Positions 1 to 8,792 are shown, counted from the stretch's first letter. The stretch is 64,000 nt of DNA from Cyanobacteria bacterium FACHB-DQ100 (GCA_014695195.1 JACJNW010000039.1:186001-250000), one strand, 5' to 3'. The notes: generated from the sequence alone by a model not told the origin. Numbers and translations are program-made.

Positions 1-375
1 AACAAACAAAACTTTATCTGCGTCACCAATCAGTGGTAATGAAAGGTAATGCGTGAAGCGAGGCGATACAAATGCCACAACCCGCCTTTTATGAAACGTC
101 AGATAGATACAATCTATTCCACCCAAAAGCCTCTCCCAGGATTCGGTTAGCTGATCACGAAACTCAGTGAGAGGAATCTCTTCACTGTTCTGAATACTAG
201 GTTCTCCCTCTTCTGAATTGAGAGCATCAATATCTTGAAGTGGAAGCAAAAAGGCTGCAACTTCACCATAGTGAGTACATACAATCCGTAAGTTACCCGA
301 CTGAACTTGCCGCCTAAGTTTTGGCAGCTTGACTCTTAATTCGGACATCGGGATTTGCTTAAAACTTTTGTTCAT
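1..375 (-). CDS. Tandem Phd/YefM-like antitoxin domain protein (partial, runs off left edge)
   Basis: This frame is open for 125 codons from an ATG at 375 to the left edge, so the C-terminus is not in the window. It reads as two successive copies of a Phd/YefM-type antitoxin fold. Copy 1 spans about residues 7-52 (starts QIPMSELRVKLPKL, ends VAAFLLPLQD) and copy 2 about residues 66-111 (starts EIPLTEFRDQL, ends VVAFVSPRF). Each copy has the antitoxin layout: an I-P-x-[ST]-E-[LF]-R start, an amphipathic helix, a glycine, then a strand ending in AF. Known Phd/YefM antitoxins have one such domain, bind operator DNA as dimers and neutralise a toxin. A fused tandem pair could bind DNA as a pseudo-dimer, which is inference. 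No toxin partner is visible. Upstream there is a good promoter (401-429) and a purine-rich ribosome binding stretch. Confidence 0.6.
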   Translation of the reverse strand, partial: MNKSFKQIPMSELRVKLPKLRRQVQSGNLRIVCTHYGEVAAFLLPLQDIDALNSEEGEPSIQNSEEIPLTEFRDQLTESWERLLGGIDCIYLTFHKRRVVAFVSPRFTHYLSLPLIGDADKVLFV

Positions 376-731
376 GTTTACTTGCCCTTCCCTACACCTC
401 ATAATGGCAAATCATTTTGAAACTGTCAATAGTGTCTTACGTTTTTTACATTTTAAGTCTAAACCAGAGAATCAGCAAGGATTGTAGGGTATCTTGCTTT
501 GCGTAGAATAGATGGTTTGCGCTAGATGGGTACTGCGTGCCAACCGAGAACACTCAGGTTGCTGCCCTCACCGATAACCTAAGCAGCTCAACTCTTTTTT
601 AGACAGATTTGATCCGCCTTATTCTGTCTAACTCCTCTAATTCAGGGTTTCATACGGCTTTTCGTCTGGATAAAACTCTGAATCGGGATGATATGTAGAA
701 TTTTGTCTGTATATCACTCCGAAATGGGCAG
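376..731. other. Intergenic stretch
   Basis: About 356 bases without a supported gene. It holds the promoter at 401-429. Near its right end is an imperfect inverted repeat (697-708 with 738-749, one G-T wobble in 12 pairs) that straddles the stop codon of the deaminase gene and could form a weak hairpin at the end of that transcript. Nothing else is recognised. Confidence 0.5.
401..429 (-). promoter_or_regulatory. Sigma70-type promoter of the Phd-like gene
   Basis: Read on the minus strand, a perfect -35 hexamer TTGACA (complement of 424-429) is followed after exactly 17 bases by CATTAT (complement of 401-406), which matches the -10 consensus at 4 of 6 positions. The predicted transcript would start near 394 and carry a leader of about 20 bases with AGGGAAGG just before the ATG at 375. 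Confidence 0.6.
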
Positions 732-2090
732 CTATGTAGACGAAATTCTGTTTTCAAGTAAATTATCCAACTCGGTATAGCTGGGTAAGGTCGTGTCGAT
801 CGCTTTTCCGTTTCTCAACACAATCCGATCGTGCTGCGATCGCGACAATAACTCCCGATAATTCCGCCCCTTAAATAACACCAAATCCGTAGGCAAACCC
901 ACTCCAATTCGTCCCACTTTCGGCAAATTCATTAAATCCGCAGGCGTAGAAGTTATTGCCTTTGCCCAATTCCCAAAGGGATGATCTAACTGAGCAATTT
1001 TCACCGATTGGCTAAACACTTCTAACGCATCGTGATCACCATACGCATGAAACGGATCGCGGCAATTATCTGAAGCAATCGCCACCGGAACTTCTGCTTG
1101 TTTCAACTCATGTAATAATGTGACTCCGCGCCATCTTGGAGTTTTTCCGGGTCGTCTTCCTTGTAGGTAAAGATTGCACATCGGGAGACTAACAATCCCG
1201 ATTCCAGCTTCTTTTACGAGTGCGATCGTTCTATCTGCCTCGGTATCTTCTTGAACTGCCAAACTACAACAATGACCGCAAACAACTTTGCCCTGATATT
1301 CATGTCGAATTGCGGCTTCTGCGACTCGACGTAAGGTATCTGAGTTTGGATCATCGTTCTCATCCGCGTGAAAATCTAAATTCAAGTTCCGTTCTTTCGC
1401 GAGTGAAAAGACGCGATCGATCTGTTGATCAATCTCAGGATTAATGAACGTCACTCCGCCTAAAACTCCAGCAGATTCTGCGACTAAATCTGCAAGTTTT
1501 TCTCCTTCAGGTGTTAGAAAATAATCTAATGAAACCAGACAAACGCCTTGTAAAATAATTCGATCTGCCCATTTCTGCCGCAACTCTCGAAACACTTCAA
1601 AACTGATCGTGCCTTGTTTACCTGCTGAATCTAAATGTGTCCGAATCGCTTTCGTCCCATGAGCATAGCTACACTTCAGACCAAACTCCATGCGACGATA
1701 CACATCTTCCGCATCCCAATTCTTCTCCGAATCTGCGCGGACTGTCGCGAGTGCGCTCTCAAAGGTTCCATCTGGATTTGCTGCCCGATTCCAAATATGT
1801 CCCTTGTCTAAATGCGTATGCAAATCTACAAAACACGCCCAAACCATTCCACCCTGCAAATCGATCGACGCAACCCCAGCATTGCTCTGAGTTCCCGTAG
1901 GAACGATCGCAGCAATCACACCCTCAACAATCTCTAAATCGACGTTTAGCAACTGATCTGATGCCTTCTGCGTCGTCCACAGTTCCTCACCCACCAGCAA
2001 ACAAGCAGGCACATGGGCATTTCTAATCCAATAGTGATTTGCAGCAAAAATCATAAGGTTTGAGCCATTGCATTCCTCTGATTTTGCCAT
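732..2090 (-). CDS. Cytosine deaminase-like amidohydrolase (CodA family)
   Basis: A 452-residue metal-dependent amidohydrolase of the CodA type, the family that hydrolyses cytosine to uracil or acts on related N-heterocycles in the cytoplasm. The metal and catalytic motifs line up with E. coli CodA: H91 and H93 in DLHTHLDKG, H241 and E244 in DFHADEN, H273 in CGHCCSL and D341 in ASDNCRDPF. The length agrees with the family (about 430). The start is uncertain: ATG at 2090 has no clear ribosome binding site, and an in-frame ATG at 2054 (MIFAANHYWIRNA) begins closer to the conserved domain. It is divergent from cobH. Substrate cannot be read from sequence; other CodA-like enzymes act on isoguanine or creatinine-like rings. 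Confidence 0.8.
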   Translation of the reverse strand: MAKSEECNGSNLMIFAANHYWIRNAHVPACLLVGEELWTTQKASDQLLNVDLEIVEGVIAAIVPTGTQSNAGVASIDLQGGMVWACFVDLHTHLDKGHIWNRAANPDGTFESALATVRADSEKNWDAEDVYRRMEFGLKCSYAHGTKAIRTHLDSAGKQGTISFEVFRELRQKWADRIILQGVCLVSLDYFLTPEGEKLADLVAESAGVLGGVTFINPEIDQQIDRVFSLAKERNLNLDFHADENDDPNSDTLRRVAEAAIRHEYQGKVVCGHCCSLAVQEDTEADRTIALVKEAGIGIVSLPMCNLYLQGRRPGKTPRWRGVTLLHELKQAEVPVAIASDNCRDPFHAYGDHDALEVFSQSVKIAQLDHPFGNWAKAITSTPADLMNLPKVGRIGVGLPTDLVLFKGRNYRELLSRSQHDRIVLRNGKAIDTTLPSYTELDNLLENRISST

Positions 2091-2157
2091 GCAACTCGAA
2101 TAAATCCGAGTAAACTAAGAGAGCTTGGAAACCAATGTAAAAAAAGTAACAACCATT

Positions 2158-2781
2158 ATGGAGTGGCACCCGACCGACGCACAAAGCTTAGCCATCATCG
2201 ATCGAGAAGTGGGTGATCACACTCTATCTCCGGCCGAATATGAAATCGTCCGACGAGCGATTTATGCAACTGCGGATTTTGACTATAAAACCCTGATTTA
2301 TTTCTCGGATTTGGCGCTGCAATCCGGTGCAGCAGCGCTTGCGGCTCGGACAACCATTATTGTCGATGTGCCAATGGTGCAGGTTGGAATTAATACCAAC
2401 ATTCAAAACACCTTTGCCAATCCAATCTATTGCAGCATGGAGACGATCACTCGTCCCCAGAAAGAGAAAACCCGTGCAGCTTGGGGGATTGAAACATTAG
2501 CTAAACGCTATCCAGAAGGAATCTTTGTCGTCGGACAATCTCAAACCGCACTGATGACGCTTGCCGCCCTCATTCAAGCGGAAGAAATTAAACCTGCTTT
2601 AGTTATTGCCACGCCGTCCGGGTTTCTCGATGTCGATGCTGCCAAGGCGCGATTGAGTGATTCTCTAGTTCCGCATATTCGCACCGAAGGCAGAAAAGGA
2701 AGCGCAGTCGTCGCGGCTGCGATCGTCAATGCCCTCGTGGATCTCGCGTGGCAAGCCTACGGCGGCAATCAAGCAAGTTAA
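2158..2781 (+). CDS. cobH: Precorrin-8X methylmutase (CobH/CbiC)
   Basis: A 207-residue protein of the CobH/CbiC family, which moves the C-11 methyl group to C-12 to make hydrogenobyrinate or cobyrinate in cobalamin synthesis. The body from MEWHPTDAQSLAIIDRE to the C-terminus covers the whole family domain. A TTG at 2125 would add 11 residues, but the ATG at 2158 matches the usual start. The segment RRAIYATADFDY (about residues 32-43) carries Tyr36 at the place where the family's catalytic histidine is expected. The gene ends inside the stop region of the convergent membrane protein (4-bp overlap). A second cobalamin gene, cobM, lies at 16945. No cobalamin riboswitch is visible upstream. Confidence 0.85.
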   Translation: MEWHPTDAQSLAIIDREVGDHTLSPAEYEIVRRAIYATADFDYKTLIYFSDLALQSGAAALAARTTIIVDVPMVQVGINTNIQNTFANPIYCSMETITRPQKEKTRAAWGIETLAKRYPEGIFVVGQSQTALMTLAALIQAEEIKPALVIATPSGFLDVDAAKARLSDSLVPHIRTEGRKGSAVVAAAIVNALVDLAWQAYGGNQAS

Positions 2782-3557
2782 CGTCGCCGTCTCGATCGTG
2801 GAATCCGTTTTCTCGGTTGCGGTGCTTCAAACTGCTCGTAGCGATCGTCGTACTCCTCGGGTTCATCCCGACGATCGTCGTACTCCTCGGGTTCAATATC
2901 GATCGTGTTCAACCGCCGACTCACCGCTTCAAACTCATCGCGACGCAAGTAAGGATAATCGCTCACCCAAACGCCAACGCGACTGACAAACACATCGCTT
3001 ACTTTAGCAATCCGACTCAAATCTGGTCGATCGGACATCACTAGCATTTCCGCCGTATCTCCAATCCGAATCGCTTGATGTTCGCGCTTAAGCGGCACTT
3101 GAATCCGCGTGGCAAATCCTGACTCATCCCCGACTTCTACATTAATCCGCCGCTCTCGATTCTCTGTGACAACCAAATCGCCCCGGTTATTCACACTTTC
3201 TTGAGTGCTAACGACTTCATCACTAACGAAGACATCAAACACCTCGCCGCGCAAAAATCCCGCGTACTTATAGCGCCGACACGAGGCATTTCGCGCTGCT
3301 GCCAGAACTGCGGGACTCCACAGCCAATACACCAGCGCAAACAGCGACATGAAGAACGTTACACCCTGAAGCACGTCCTGCAATTCGCCTGACGCAAAAA
3401 ACGCTCGAATTAGCAGCACAGTTGCCAGTGCCGAGATCGAGATCAGCACTCGACGCAGGAAATCAGGAAACTTACCCCAGCAATACTTATACTGAGCGCC
3501 AGTCCCCACGAACGGAATCAGATCTTCAAATTTCTTACGGCTTAAAGGAACTAGCAT
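2778..3557 (-). CDS. Conserved membrane protein, function unknown
   Basis: A 259-residue protein with two hydrophobic segments, about residues 37-52 and 62-84, followed by a soluble domain of roughly 120 residues rich in beta strand and then a low-complexity acidic/arginine tail. The tail contains a perfect nine-residue tandem repeat EPEEYDDR(R/Y), encoded by a 30-bp DNA duplication near 2842-2901, and it ends in RIPRSRRRR. Similar cyanobacterial proteins are often labelled 'phosphate ABC transporter permease', a label nothing in the sequence supports. The stop overlaps the cobH stop by 4 bp in convergent orientation. I do not assign a function. Confidence 0.65.
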   Translation of the reverse strand: MLVPLSRKKFEDLIPFVGTGAQYKYCWGKFPDFLRRVLISISALATVLLIRAFFASGELQDVLQGVTFFMSLFALVYWLWSPAVLAAARNASCRRYKYAGFLRGEVFDVFVSDEVVSTQESVNNRGDLVVTENRERRINVEVGDESGFATRIQVPLKREHQAIRIGDTAEMLVMSDRPDLSRIAKVSDVFVSRVGVWVSDYPYLRRDEFEAVSRRLNTIDIEPEEYDDRRDEPEEYDDRYEQFEAPQPRKRIPRSRRRR

Positions 3558-3629
3558 AGGTCAGTCGATCGACAAACAAAACGGCGTTCCTTCAATTCTA
3601 GACTGGAGGAAAAGCACTGGTGCGATCGA

Positions 3630-5207
3630 CTAAACGGCTTGCGCTTCAGAAGGCGCTGATTCCAGAGCATTGTTCAACTCCTGACGCGCCAAATAATCCG
3701 CTAATTGCGCCTCAATTTTAGTACGGACTGCTTGACGATATTCCAGGAAATGCTCATTCAGCGCACAAACCGAGAAGTAATGTTCTACAACGGTTGGATT
3801 GTGTTTCAGAATGCTGAATAAGTGGTGCCAGAATTTCCAGCGCGTTTCTCTCACGACCCCTTGTCGCCAACAAACAGTGAGAAATGCTCGGATAACCTTC
3901 CAGGTCACTTTTCTTAATTTTGCAGAATGTCTTGGCGCTCCCAGTTTCAGGAAGTGGCGATAGGTGCGATCGAGATAGTTCACCGGATCATACAGCCGCC
4001 AAAATCCATCGATATATTCTCGCGTCACTTCCTCTAGCGGACGAGTCGGCACAAAGTTCATCAGCGTGGTTTGATTCAGGTTGGCGTTGTCTTCGACTAA
4101 GCGACCTTCTCGTTTTAAGCGATGCCAGAGTGCGGTATCGGGAAGGGCTTGCAGCATCGAGAAAATCGCGATCGGGATTGTTGTTTGCTCAACAAATCGC
4201 ACAATGCGATCGCCCGCTCCCGATGTTTCGTTATCAAACCCGATGATGAAGCCTGCCATCACTCGCAGTCCTGTTCGGGTGATCGCATCGACTGCATCAG
4301 ACAGGGAATTGCGTGTATTTTGATGCTTACTGGTCAGCGTCAAGCTCGATTCATCTGGCGTTTCAATTCCCAAAAATACGCCATTAAAATTACATTCGAC
4401 CATCAGATCCATCAGTTCAGGATCTTGTGCTAAATCGACCGAAGCCTCGGTGCTGAGATGGAACGGATACTCGTGCTCTGCCATCCAGTCTTTCAGCGCT
4501 CTCAACAAGAGTTTGACGTTGCGCTTATTGCCGATGAAGTTATCGTCCACCATGAAAATCGATCGTCTCCAGCCCAATTCATATAAACGATCGAGTTCGG
4601 CTAGAAGTTGCTCTGGGCTTTTTGTGCGCGGCTTACGCCCATAGAGAACAATGATGTCGCAGAATTCACACTGAAACGGGCAGCCCCGCGAGAACTGCAC
4701 CGACATATTATCGTAAGCTTCAAAATCCAGCAGATCGAATCGAGGAATCGGAGTAATGGTCACATCCGGTCGATCGCCCTCAGATCGATAAGTCCCTTGT
4801 GTTTCTCCGCGCTGAATCGCTGCGACAAACTTCGGCAAGGTAATTTCGCCTTCATCCAAAATTAAATAATCCGCTTCTGCGACTTCTTGAGGCAGTGCCG
4901 TTGCATAAGGGCCTCCAACTGCCACACGCTTTCCACGCCGCTTCGCTTCTCGAATCTGCGCTAACAGATCTCCTTTCTGCACAATCATTGCCGACAGAAC
5001 CACCAACTCTGCCCAGTCCCAGTCTGCCTCAGTCACCTCGCGAACATTGCGATCGACCAGCCTAAATTCCCAGTCTTGCGGCAGAATTGCTGCCACTGTA
5101 ATCAGTCCAAGCGGCGGCAGCATCGCTTTCCTGCCCACAAGCTCTAACGCTTTTTCAAATGACCAGAAACTTTGAGGAAACACTGGATACAGCAGTAAAA
5201 CACGCAT
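3630..5207 (-). CDS. B12-binding radical SAM protein, HpnP-like
   Basis: A 525-residue protein with an N-terminal cobalamin-binding Rossmann domain (about 1-140), a radical SAM core and a C-terminal DUF4070-type region. The [4Fe-4S] cysteines are C176, C180 and C183 in SRGCPFQCEFCD. Architecture and length match HpnP, the hopanoid C-2 methylase, but cyanobacteria carry several close paralogues of unknown substrate, so hopanoid methylation is only a possibility. The N-domain lacks the DxHxxG base-off motif, as is common in radical SAM B12 methylases. The gene stands alone between the DUF4350 cluster and the membrane protein. Confidence 0.8.
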   Translation of the reverse strand: MRVLLLYPVFPQSFWSFEKALELVGRKAMLPPLGLITVAAILPQDWEFRLVDRNVREVTEADWDWAELVVLSAMIVQKGDLLAQIREAKRRGKRVAVGGPYATALPQEVAEADYLILDEGEITLPKFVAAIQRGETQGTYRSEGDRPDVTITPIPRFDLLDFEAYDNMSVQFSRGCPFQCEFCDIIVLYGRKPRTKSPEQLLAELDRLYELGWRRSIFMVDDNFIGNKRNVKLLLRALKDWMAEHEYPFHLSTEASVDLAQDPELMDLMVECNFNGVFLGIETPDESSLTLTSKHQNTRNSLSDAVDAITRTGLRVMAGFIIGFDNETSGAGDRIVRFVEQTTIPIAIFSMLQALPDTALWHRLKREGRLVEDNANLNQTTLMNFVPTRPLEEVTREYIDGFWRLYDPVNYLDRTYRHFLKLGAPRHSAKLRKVTWKVIRAFLTVCWRQGVVRETRWKFWHHLFSILKHNPTVVEHYFSVCALNEHFLEYRQAVRTKIEAQLADYLARQELNNALESAPSEAQAV

Positions 5208-5341
5208 ATTGAAGCTGTGGCAATTCTTTCAAAAACGAATCAAAAGCTGTCGCAAGCTTATCTTGATCTTTCTGTTGACTTCTCAGACTTCGTATTTCGT
5301 AACAGTTCTGCAGGAGTTCTGCAAGGTTTTGTTAAAACTTC

Positions 5342-6424
5342 TCAACTCCACGGGAAGCTCTGCCTGATCTCTTTGAGGTGAGCCAGCCATTTGATTAACT
5401 CTTGCTCACTCAATCGCTGTTTCTCTGGAAAAAGTTGCGCCAGTTCTGCGGCAGGTCTTCCGGTTTGCTCCACCCACGCCTTGATCAACACTTCTCGATC
5501 GACCAACACCCCTCCAAGTCCTAACGATCGCTGGATCTGCAATTGCTCTTCACGCCCAACCACATCCACAACAAACTCACTCCGTCCCGCTTTGTACAAC
5601 ACACTTGCTAGAGCTTGCGTATACGCCTCGCTATCATTCACACGAGAGGCTTCAATCGGTTGTGCCTGTCCAAACCTGCGATTCTTTGCCCAAACCAGCA
5701 CGATCGAGAGCACGATCGCCTGCAAAAGCACCACGGATAGAGGTGTTCCGAGCAAGTACCCTAACCAACTTTGCTGACTTTCAGTTTTGGCAGTTTCATC
5801 GCGGTAGCCGTGCAGGTATTCATCAATCCAAATCTTTTTTCCAGTTACTAATTGCGCCAGAAACGGAAAATTTCCTGGCTCATCTTGATACGCATTAGCC
5901 GCTAAAAAAGGCGTTACGGCATAAATAATTCGACCTTTTCCCTTGGGTTCTTCCCAAACGATCGACCCAAAGCGATCGCCCAACAATTGTTTAATTCTTT
6001 TATCGCTCGTCAGTCGTCTAGAAGTCTCAATTTTTACCAAGCCTCGATCGCTCTCGTGCTGCGTGGAAAATCCCGCCTCAGTTGCTGCTAGATCGCGTCC
6101 GCCTAGAACAATCCAAGTATTGCCGCGATCGATCCAGTTCAAATCGGGATTCGCCATTCCAAGCCCAGAGGGATCAACCTGGATCATTGTGTTTCCCGTG
6201 CCCGAAATTTGCTCAATCTCACGGATTGTTTTCCGCCACCGCTCAACCGGAGTTCCCTGACGCTGCATATAGGCATACCAAGCTCCGTAGCCATCCGGGG
6301 AACGACTGAACGTAGAGCCGCTGCTAATTCGGTTGCTTCTGGGTGCAATAAACAGGGTTAAGCTGATGATCACAGCAAGCGCAATCAGCCCGAAAACCAA
6401 ACGTCGATCGAGTTTTTTCATCAC
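5342..6424 (-). CDS. DUF4350 domain-containing membrane protein
   Basis: A 360-residue protein with one N-terminal membrane segment (about 9-27), an extracytoplasmic domain of about 190 residues, a second membrane segment (about 222-245) followed at once by KNRRFG, then a cytoplasmic tail. This is the DUF4350 pattern. The family normally sits with MoxR AAA+ ATPase, DUF58 and DUF4129 genes thought to act in envelope or protein-complex maturation. Here it follows DUF4129 with a 4-bp ATGA overlap, so the two are translationally coupled. MoxR and DUF58 are not next to it. Confidence 0.75.
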   Translation of the reverse strand: MMKKLDRRLVFGLIALAVIISLTLFIAPRSNRISSGSTFSRSPDGYGAWYAYMQRQGTPVERWRKTIREIEQISGTGNTMIQVDPSGLGMANPDLNWIDRGNTWIVLGGRDLAATEAGFSTQHESDRGLVKIETSRRLTSDKRIKQLLGDRFGSIVWEEPKGKGRIIYAVTPFLAANAYQDEPGNFPFLAQLVTGKKIWIDEYLHGYRDETAKTESQQSWLGYLLGTPLSVVLLQAIVLSIVLVWAKNRRFGQAQPIEASRVNDSEAYTQALASVLYKAGRSEFVVDVVGREEQLQIQRSLGLGGVLVDREVLIKAWVEQTGRPAAELAQLFPEKQRLSEQELIKWLAHLKEIRQSFPWS

Positions 6425-7041
6425 GCCATTTTTGCCATATCAACCGTTGCGCGTTCAATGTTGCCATAGGCGCGTTGGACTCGATCGAACATTTCCGCTG
6501 AAATTGGCGTATCGCTAAAACAAAGCAACTCGTGAGTTTCAAGTAACATTTGATACGACTCAGCTTGAGGCAGTAGTTGCACCAGCCGGGAATATTCGCG
6601 ATCGGTACGGCTTTTGTCGATCGTAATCAGCTTCGTCTCATTCAACCGCTGCAGCATCGCCATATAAAGCGCCCTAGATGCTTCTCGGTAATTTCCCTGC
6701 TGTTGAAATTCCTGAGCAGACTTTACCCAGCCTGCGATCGTCCGCTCTTTTTCAGGCTGGGAAGCGGTGAGATCGAAAAACTTCGCAATCTCAGCTTGAT
6801 TTCGATTTAGATAAGCGTGAACCCAGAGATAGATTTGAAATCCCAACCAAGCGACAGCCAAACTGACAAGCACCCAAAAACCTGCCTCTAGCCACCAAGA
6901 CGGGAACCACCAATTTGGCGCATCGGGCAAATTCGGAGGCTGAACCTGTGGAAATCGTAATTCAATCCACTCGCCCACCCGCCGAAAAAACTGCTGGATT
7001 TGCCAATTAAAATCGCTTCTCTGGAATTGCTCAGCCGCCAT
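6421..7041 (-). CDS. DUF4129 domain-containing membrane protein
   Basis: A 206-residue protein with an aromatic-rich N-terminus, one membrane helix at about 54-74, and the C-terminal DUF4129 domain (about 100-190), recognisable from REASRALYMAMLQRLNE and DREYSRLVQ. Function is unknown; the domain accompanies MoxR/DUF58 systems and transglutaminase-like proteins. It lies 6 bp downstream of the CPP1-like gene and overlaps the DUF4350 start by 4 bp, so the three genes probably form one transcript. Confidence 0.75.
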   Translation of the reverse strand: MAAEQFQRSDFNWQIQQFFRRVGEWIELRFPQVQPPNLPDAPNWWFPSWWLEAGFWVLVSLAVAWLGFQIYLWVHAYLNRNQAEIAKFFDLTASQPEKERTIAGWVKSAQEFQQQGNYREASRALYMAMLQRLNETKLITIDKSRTDREYSRLVQLLPQAESYQMLLETHELLCFSDTPISAEMFDRVQRAYGNIERATVDMAKMA

Positions 7042-7047
7042 CAGAAA

Positions 7048-7665
7048 TTACTTGGTAAAGCTACTGACCACCCATAAAACCAGAAAAGTTACCAAACTGA
7101 TAAAAATTTCGTTCGGGGGCAGCATCGGTACAGAGGGCTGCAACAGCGTATAGGCAACTCCACCGATCGCAAACCCCAGCAACAAGCCCGCTACCCCTAG
7201 CAGCACCGCTCGCCCTAACTTCCGCTCTTTGCGGAAGAGAAAATACAACGCTGTTCCCGTCGCCAGCGCCATCGAAACTTGCAGCACCTGATCAGTGGGA
7301 TAAAGATATACAAGCGTGCCTAGTCCCACCATTGCCACCCCAGGAAACGCGATATCCTGAGTGCTCGGCTGATCGATCAAGCTCATCAACCACTGATTCG
7401 ATTTTGAGGCTGGAGCGGGAGTTTCAGTCGGAGTCGCTTGCACTAATTTCTCTGGAAATCGAATGCGATCGGGCACTTTGATCTTGCCTTCTTGGCGCAA
7501 TCGAAGTCGCTCCATCAGCACAGAATCATATGCTGCTTCCACTTCTGCGATTTTTCGCTGATCACCTGCTAATTCTTCAACCAAACGGGCACGAGCCGTC
7601 TGAATCTCTTCAAACGTCGCACCTTCAGAAACGCCTAACTTTTCATACGGGCTTTGGGCACTCAT
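7048..7665 (-). CDS. CPP1-like J-domain membrane protein
   Basis: A 205-residue protein with an N-terminal J-like segment (SPYEKLGVSEGATFEEIQTAR, residues 5-25, no HPD motif), a linker, and three or four hydrophobic helices from about residue 105 to the end. This is the layout of the CPP1/CDF1 family (DUF3353), the cyanobacterial relatives of the plant chaperone-like protein that stabilises protochlorophyllide oxidoreductase. A thylakoid location is inferred from the family. It is the first gene of the minus-strand cluster with DUF4129 and DUF4350. Confidence 0.75.
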   Translation of the reverse strand: MSAQSPYEKLGVSEGATFEEIQTARARLVEELAGDQRKIAEVEAAYDSVLMERLRLRQEGKIKVPDRIRFPEKLVQATPTETPAPASKSNQWLMSLIDQPSTQDIAFPGVAMVGLGTLVYLYPTDQVLQVSMALATGTALYFLFRKERKLGRAVLLGVAGLLLGFAIGGVAYTLLQPSVPMLPPNEIFISLVTFLVLWVVSSFTK

Positions 7666-8010
7666 GGGCTTGTTACTCCACCTTCTCTACCAAAGTAACC
7701 TAGCTGCATTGGGGATTACAACTAGAGTGTAGACGATGTGTTCCCGACTTGGAGATAAGTTTTCTGATCCAACTGGATCACCGCTTTCTCTGTAAAGCGC
7801 GATCGCCGCGCTGTAATCAATGTGCGTATTCCCTACTTCTAGTTTAGATTCGACCGTAAAATTGCGGAAACTTTATCAAACCAGGATATTCTAATCAAAA
7901 GCTAAGGCATACTAATGCTGATGACAAATTTCTTCTGTGTAAAACAGAAATAGGAATTTTTTCTTAAACGCCCGATCGCTCCCTTCTCAATTTACTTTTA
8001 ACGCAAGGTT
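7666..8010. other. Intergenic regulatory stretch between divergent genes
   Basis: A gap of 345 bases that must hold the promoters of the CPP1-like cluster (leftward) and the response regulator (rightward). It contains a perfect palindrome TGATCCA-AC-TGGATCA at 7765-7780, which could be an operator, and AT-rich sequence before the regulator start. No conserved NtcA box or RpaB box was seen. Confidence 0.4.
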
Positions 8011-8718
8011 ATGGTCATGGCTCCAGCCAAGATACTCGTCGTGGATGATGATCCGGCAATTCGGAATCTCGTTCATCGCTTCCTTACCAAGCAAAGTTAT
8101 CAAATGGAATCTGCCGAAGATGGCAAATCCGCGATGCAAATTTTTGAGCAGTTCAATCCGGATCTCGTCATCCTAGACGTAAATCTACCGGATGCGAACG
8201 GCTACTCGCTCTGCCAGGAGATGCAAAGCCGCACCAACGTTTTTGTCTTGATGCTGACCAGCCGGACAGATGAGGCAGATAAGGTACGTGGGTTCGCGCA
8301 GGGAGCAGATGATTACATCACGAAACCGTTTAGCTTGGTGGAGCTAGGTGGTCGAGTTGGCGCAATTCTCAAACGTCAACGGATTGTGACCACTGCCGAG
8401 CAGCAATGTCTCGCTTTTGGAGGATTGGTCATTGATCCGGTACGGCGTGAAGTGAAGCTGAATGATGAAATTGTGCCCCTAACCGCGCTAGAGTTCGATT
8501 TGCTCCACTTTTTAGCGGCGCATCCCGGACGAGTTTGGCGACGGGCGGAATTGATTCAGGAAGTTTGGGATTACGAGTATGTCGGCGATCAGCGAGTAGT
8601 CGATGTTCATATCGGACAGATACGCAAAAAGATCGAGATTGATACGAGCCAGCCTGCTTTGATTCAAACGGTTCGGGGTGTCGGTTACAAGTTTGAGTCG
8701 CCTGCGGCAGTTAGCTAG
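8011..8718 (+). CDS. OmpR-family response regulator, NblR-like
   Basis: A 235-residue response regulator with an N-terminal receiver (about 5-120) and a C-terminal winged-helix DNA-binding domain (about 133-230). The acidic pocket is VVDDDP near residue 13, the phosphoacceptor is D56 in VILDVNLP, and the conserved lysine lies in YITKPF. The DNA-binding domain ends in the usual IRKKIE...VRGVGYKFE. AAGG lies 5 bases before the ATG at 8011; a second ATG is at 8017. It resembles the cyanobacterial NblR-type regulators involved in stress survival, but I cannot separate NblR from its paralogues by eye. It is monocistronic and ends at the terminator 8741-8780. Confidence 0.85.
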   Translation: MVMAPAKILVVDDDPAIRNLVHRFLTKQSYQMESAEDGKSAMQIFEQFNPDLVILDVNLPDANGYSLCQEMQSRTNVFVLMLTSRTDEADKVRGFAQGADDYITKPFSLVELGGRVGAILKRQRIVTTAEQQCLAFGGLVIDPVRREVKLNDEIVPLTALEFDLLHFLAAHPGRVWRRAELIQEVWDYEYVGDQRVVDVHIGQIRKKIEIDTSQPALIQTVRGVGYKFESPAAVS

Positions 8719-8740
8719 GGCAAAAAACTCAACTCAATAT

Positions 8741-8780
8741 AAAACCGGGGAAAGCTTTTGCAAGCCCCGGTTTTATTGTT
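8741..8780 (+). terminator. Rho-independent terminator of the response regulator
   Basis: A perfect 10-bp stem AAAACCGGGG / CCCCGGTTTT (8741-8750 with 8765-8774), a 14-base loop and a T-rich tail TTTTATTGTT, starting 23 bases after the stop codon. Confidence 0.85.
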
Positions 8781-8792
8781 TACAGATTTAAT

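Noticed and set aside
2091-2157. Cobalamin riboswitch before cobH
   Set aside because: The 67-base interval is too short and lacks the conserved B12-box.
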